The notes under the pieces were generated by a model. It worked only from the letters and a program-made list of their open reading frames with translations. It was not told the DNA's origin and made no database searches. Shown here piece after piece: positions 5,289 through 5,615 of a stretch of 5,615 nt of DNA (positions within the stretch are counted from its first letter, which is position 1; the number at the start of each line of letters is the position of its first letter). The translations under genes were made by a program, and so were the position numbers. This DNA comes from an uncultured Acetatifactor sp. (GTDB lineage Bacteria > Bacillota > Clostridia > Lachnospirales > Lachnospiraceae), in the NCBI GenBank assembly GCA_948896875.1, contig CAQUWW010000169.1, positions 316 through 5,930 on the forward strand, in the 5' to 3' direction.

Positions 5289-5615
5289 GTCCGGTCGTAA
5301 AGAAAAAAGGAGAGAAGTTTACGCTGCCGAGTAAATACCTCCTTTTTATTTTAACAATTCTTTGTACCATCCTGATGCTGGTTACTTTCGGAACAGATGT
5401 ATTCAACAGACCGTTAAATACTGTGGTCGGATATGTGATTGTTCCTTTTCAGCAGGGCATTGCAAAAGTCGGAGGCTGGCTCTCCAATCGCTCCGAGGAA
5501 TTGGGGCAGATTCGGGAGCTGCTGGATGAAAATGCCAGACTGAAGGAGCAGGTAGCTGCATTGACCGAGGAAAATACGCTTCTGCAGCAGGATAAATACG
5601 AATTGAATAAGCTGA
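5285..5615 (+). CDS. mreC: Rod shape-determining protein MreC, N-terminal part (3' end outside window)
   Basis: The first 110 codons are present and the frame is open to the window's end. The product has a short basic cytoplasmic N-terminus (VKKKGEK, 4-11) and one membrane segment at about 18-36. The NRPLNTVVGYVIVPFQQGI region (41-59) follows, typical of MreC just outside the membrane. From about residue 68 a coiled coil begins, rich in glutamate, leucine and glutamine (for example ENARLKEQVAALTEENTLL, 82-100). MreC is a bitopic protein whose coiled coil and external beta domains form filaments that activate the PBP2-RodA wall-synthesis pair. The beta domains lie beyond the window. The ATG at 5285 overlaps the mreB stop as ATGA, with AAGGG (5272-5276) as ribosome binding site, so translation is probably coupled to mreB. 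Confidence 0.93.
   Translation, partial: MSPVVKKKGEKFTLPSKYLLFILTILCTILMLVTFGTDVFNRPLNTVVGYVIVPFQQGIAKVGGWLSNRSEELGQIRELLDENARLKEQVAALTEENTLLQQDKYELNKL

Noticed and set aside
1..5615. Mobile element, prophage, CRISPR array, defence or toxin-antitoxin system, tRNA or rRNA gene
   Set aside because: No transposase, integrase, spaced repeats, cloverleaf or paired small ORFs are visible; nearly all the DNA is explained by housekeeping genes.

Overview
The window is about 5.6 kb of ordinary, densely packed chromosomal DNA. Every gene lies on the + strand. It most likely comes from a clostridial Firmicute, and the Lachnospiraceae (old Clostridium cluster XIVa) are the best guess. The reasons are moderate GC content, purine-rich Shine-Dalgarno sites, two TTG starts, an endonuclease-type MutL, a DUF4321 membrane protein, and the gene order mutL-miaA-ynbB-like followed by radC-mreB-mreC. 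The assignment rests on recognised protein families and synteny, not on a database search.

Left block (1-3028): the 3' part of mutL (mismatch repair), then miaA (tRNA A37 dimethylallylation), then a fold-type I PLP enzyme of the 'methionine gamma-lyase / aluminum resistance' (YnbB) family. The gaps are tiny or negative: 13 bp between mutL and the preferred miaA start, then an 8-bp miaA/ynbB overlap. This looks like one transcription unit entering from the left, probably from mutS. No hfq gene lies after miaA, although many relatives have one there.

Middle (3029-3201): a 173-bp non-coding stretch. It holds a convincing sigma-A type promoter (extended -10, 17-bp spacer) and, in the predicted leader, a two-part hairpin just upstream of the next ribosome binding site. 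I see no intrinsic terminator before this promoter, so read-through from the left block is possible.

Right block (3202-5615): a 79-residue DUF4321 membrane protein with a TTG start, then radC (JAMM/MPN-domain protein), mreB (actin-like cell-shape protein, TTG start, divergent nucleotide-binding motif) and the first 110 codons of mreC. mreB and mreC overlap as ATGA. This is the conserved radC-mreBC cell-shape cluster; maf, which commonly precedes radC in Firmicutes, is absent.

I found no phage, insertion sequence, CRISPR, toxin-antitoxin, defence or RNA gene, and no sign of a new multi-gene system. The points worth a second look are small: the unusual MreB phosphate-2 motif, two candidate sliding-clamp motifs in MutL, the leader hairpin at 3145-3177, and an inverted repeat that could mask the radC start.
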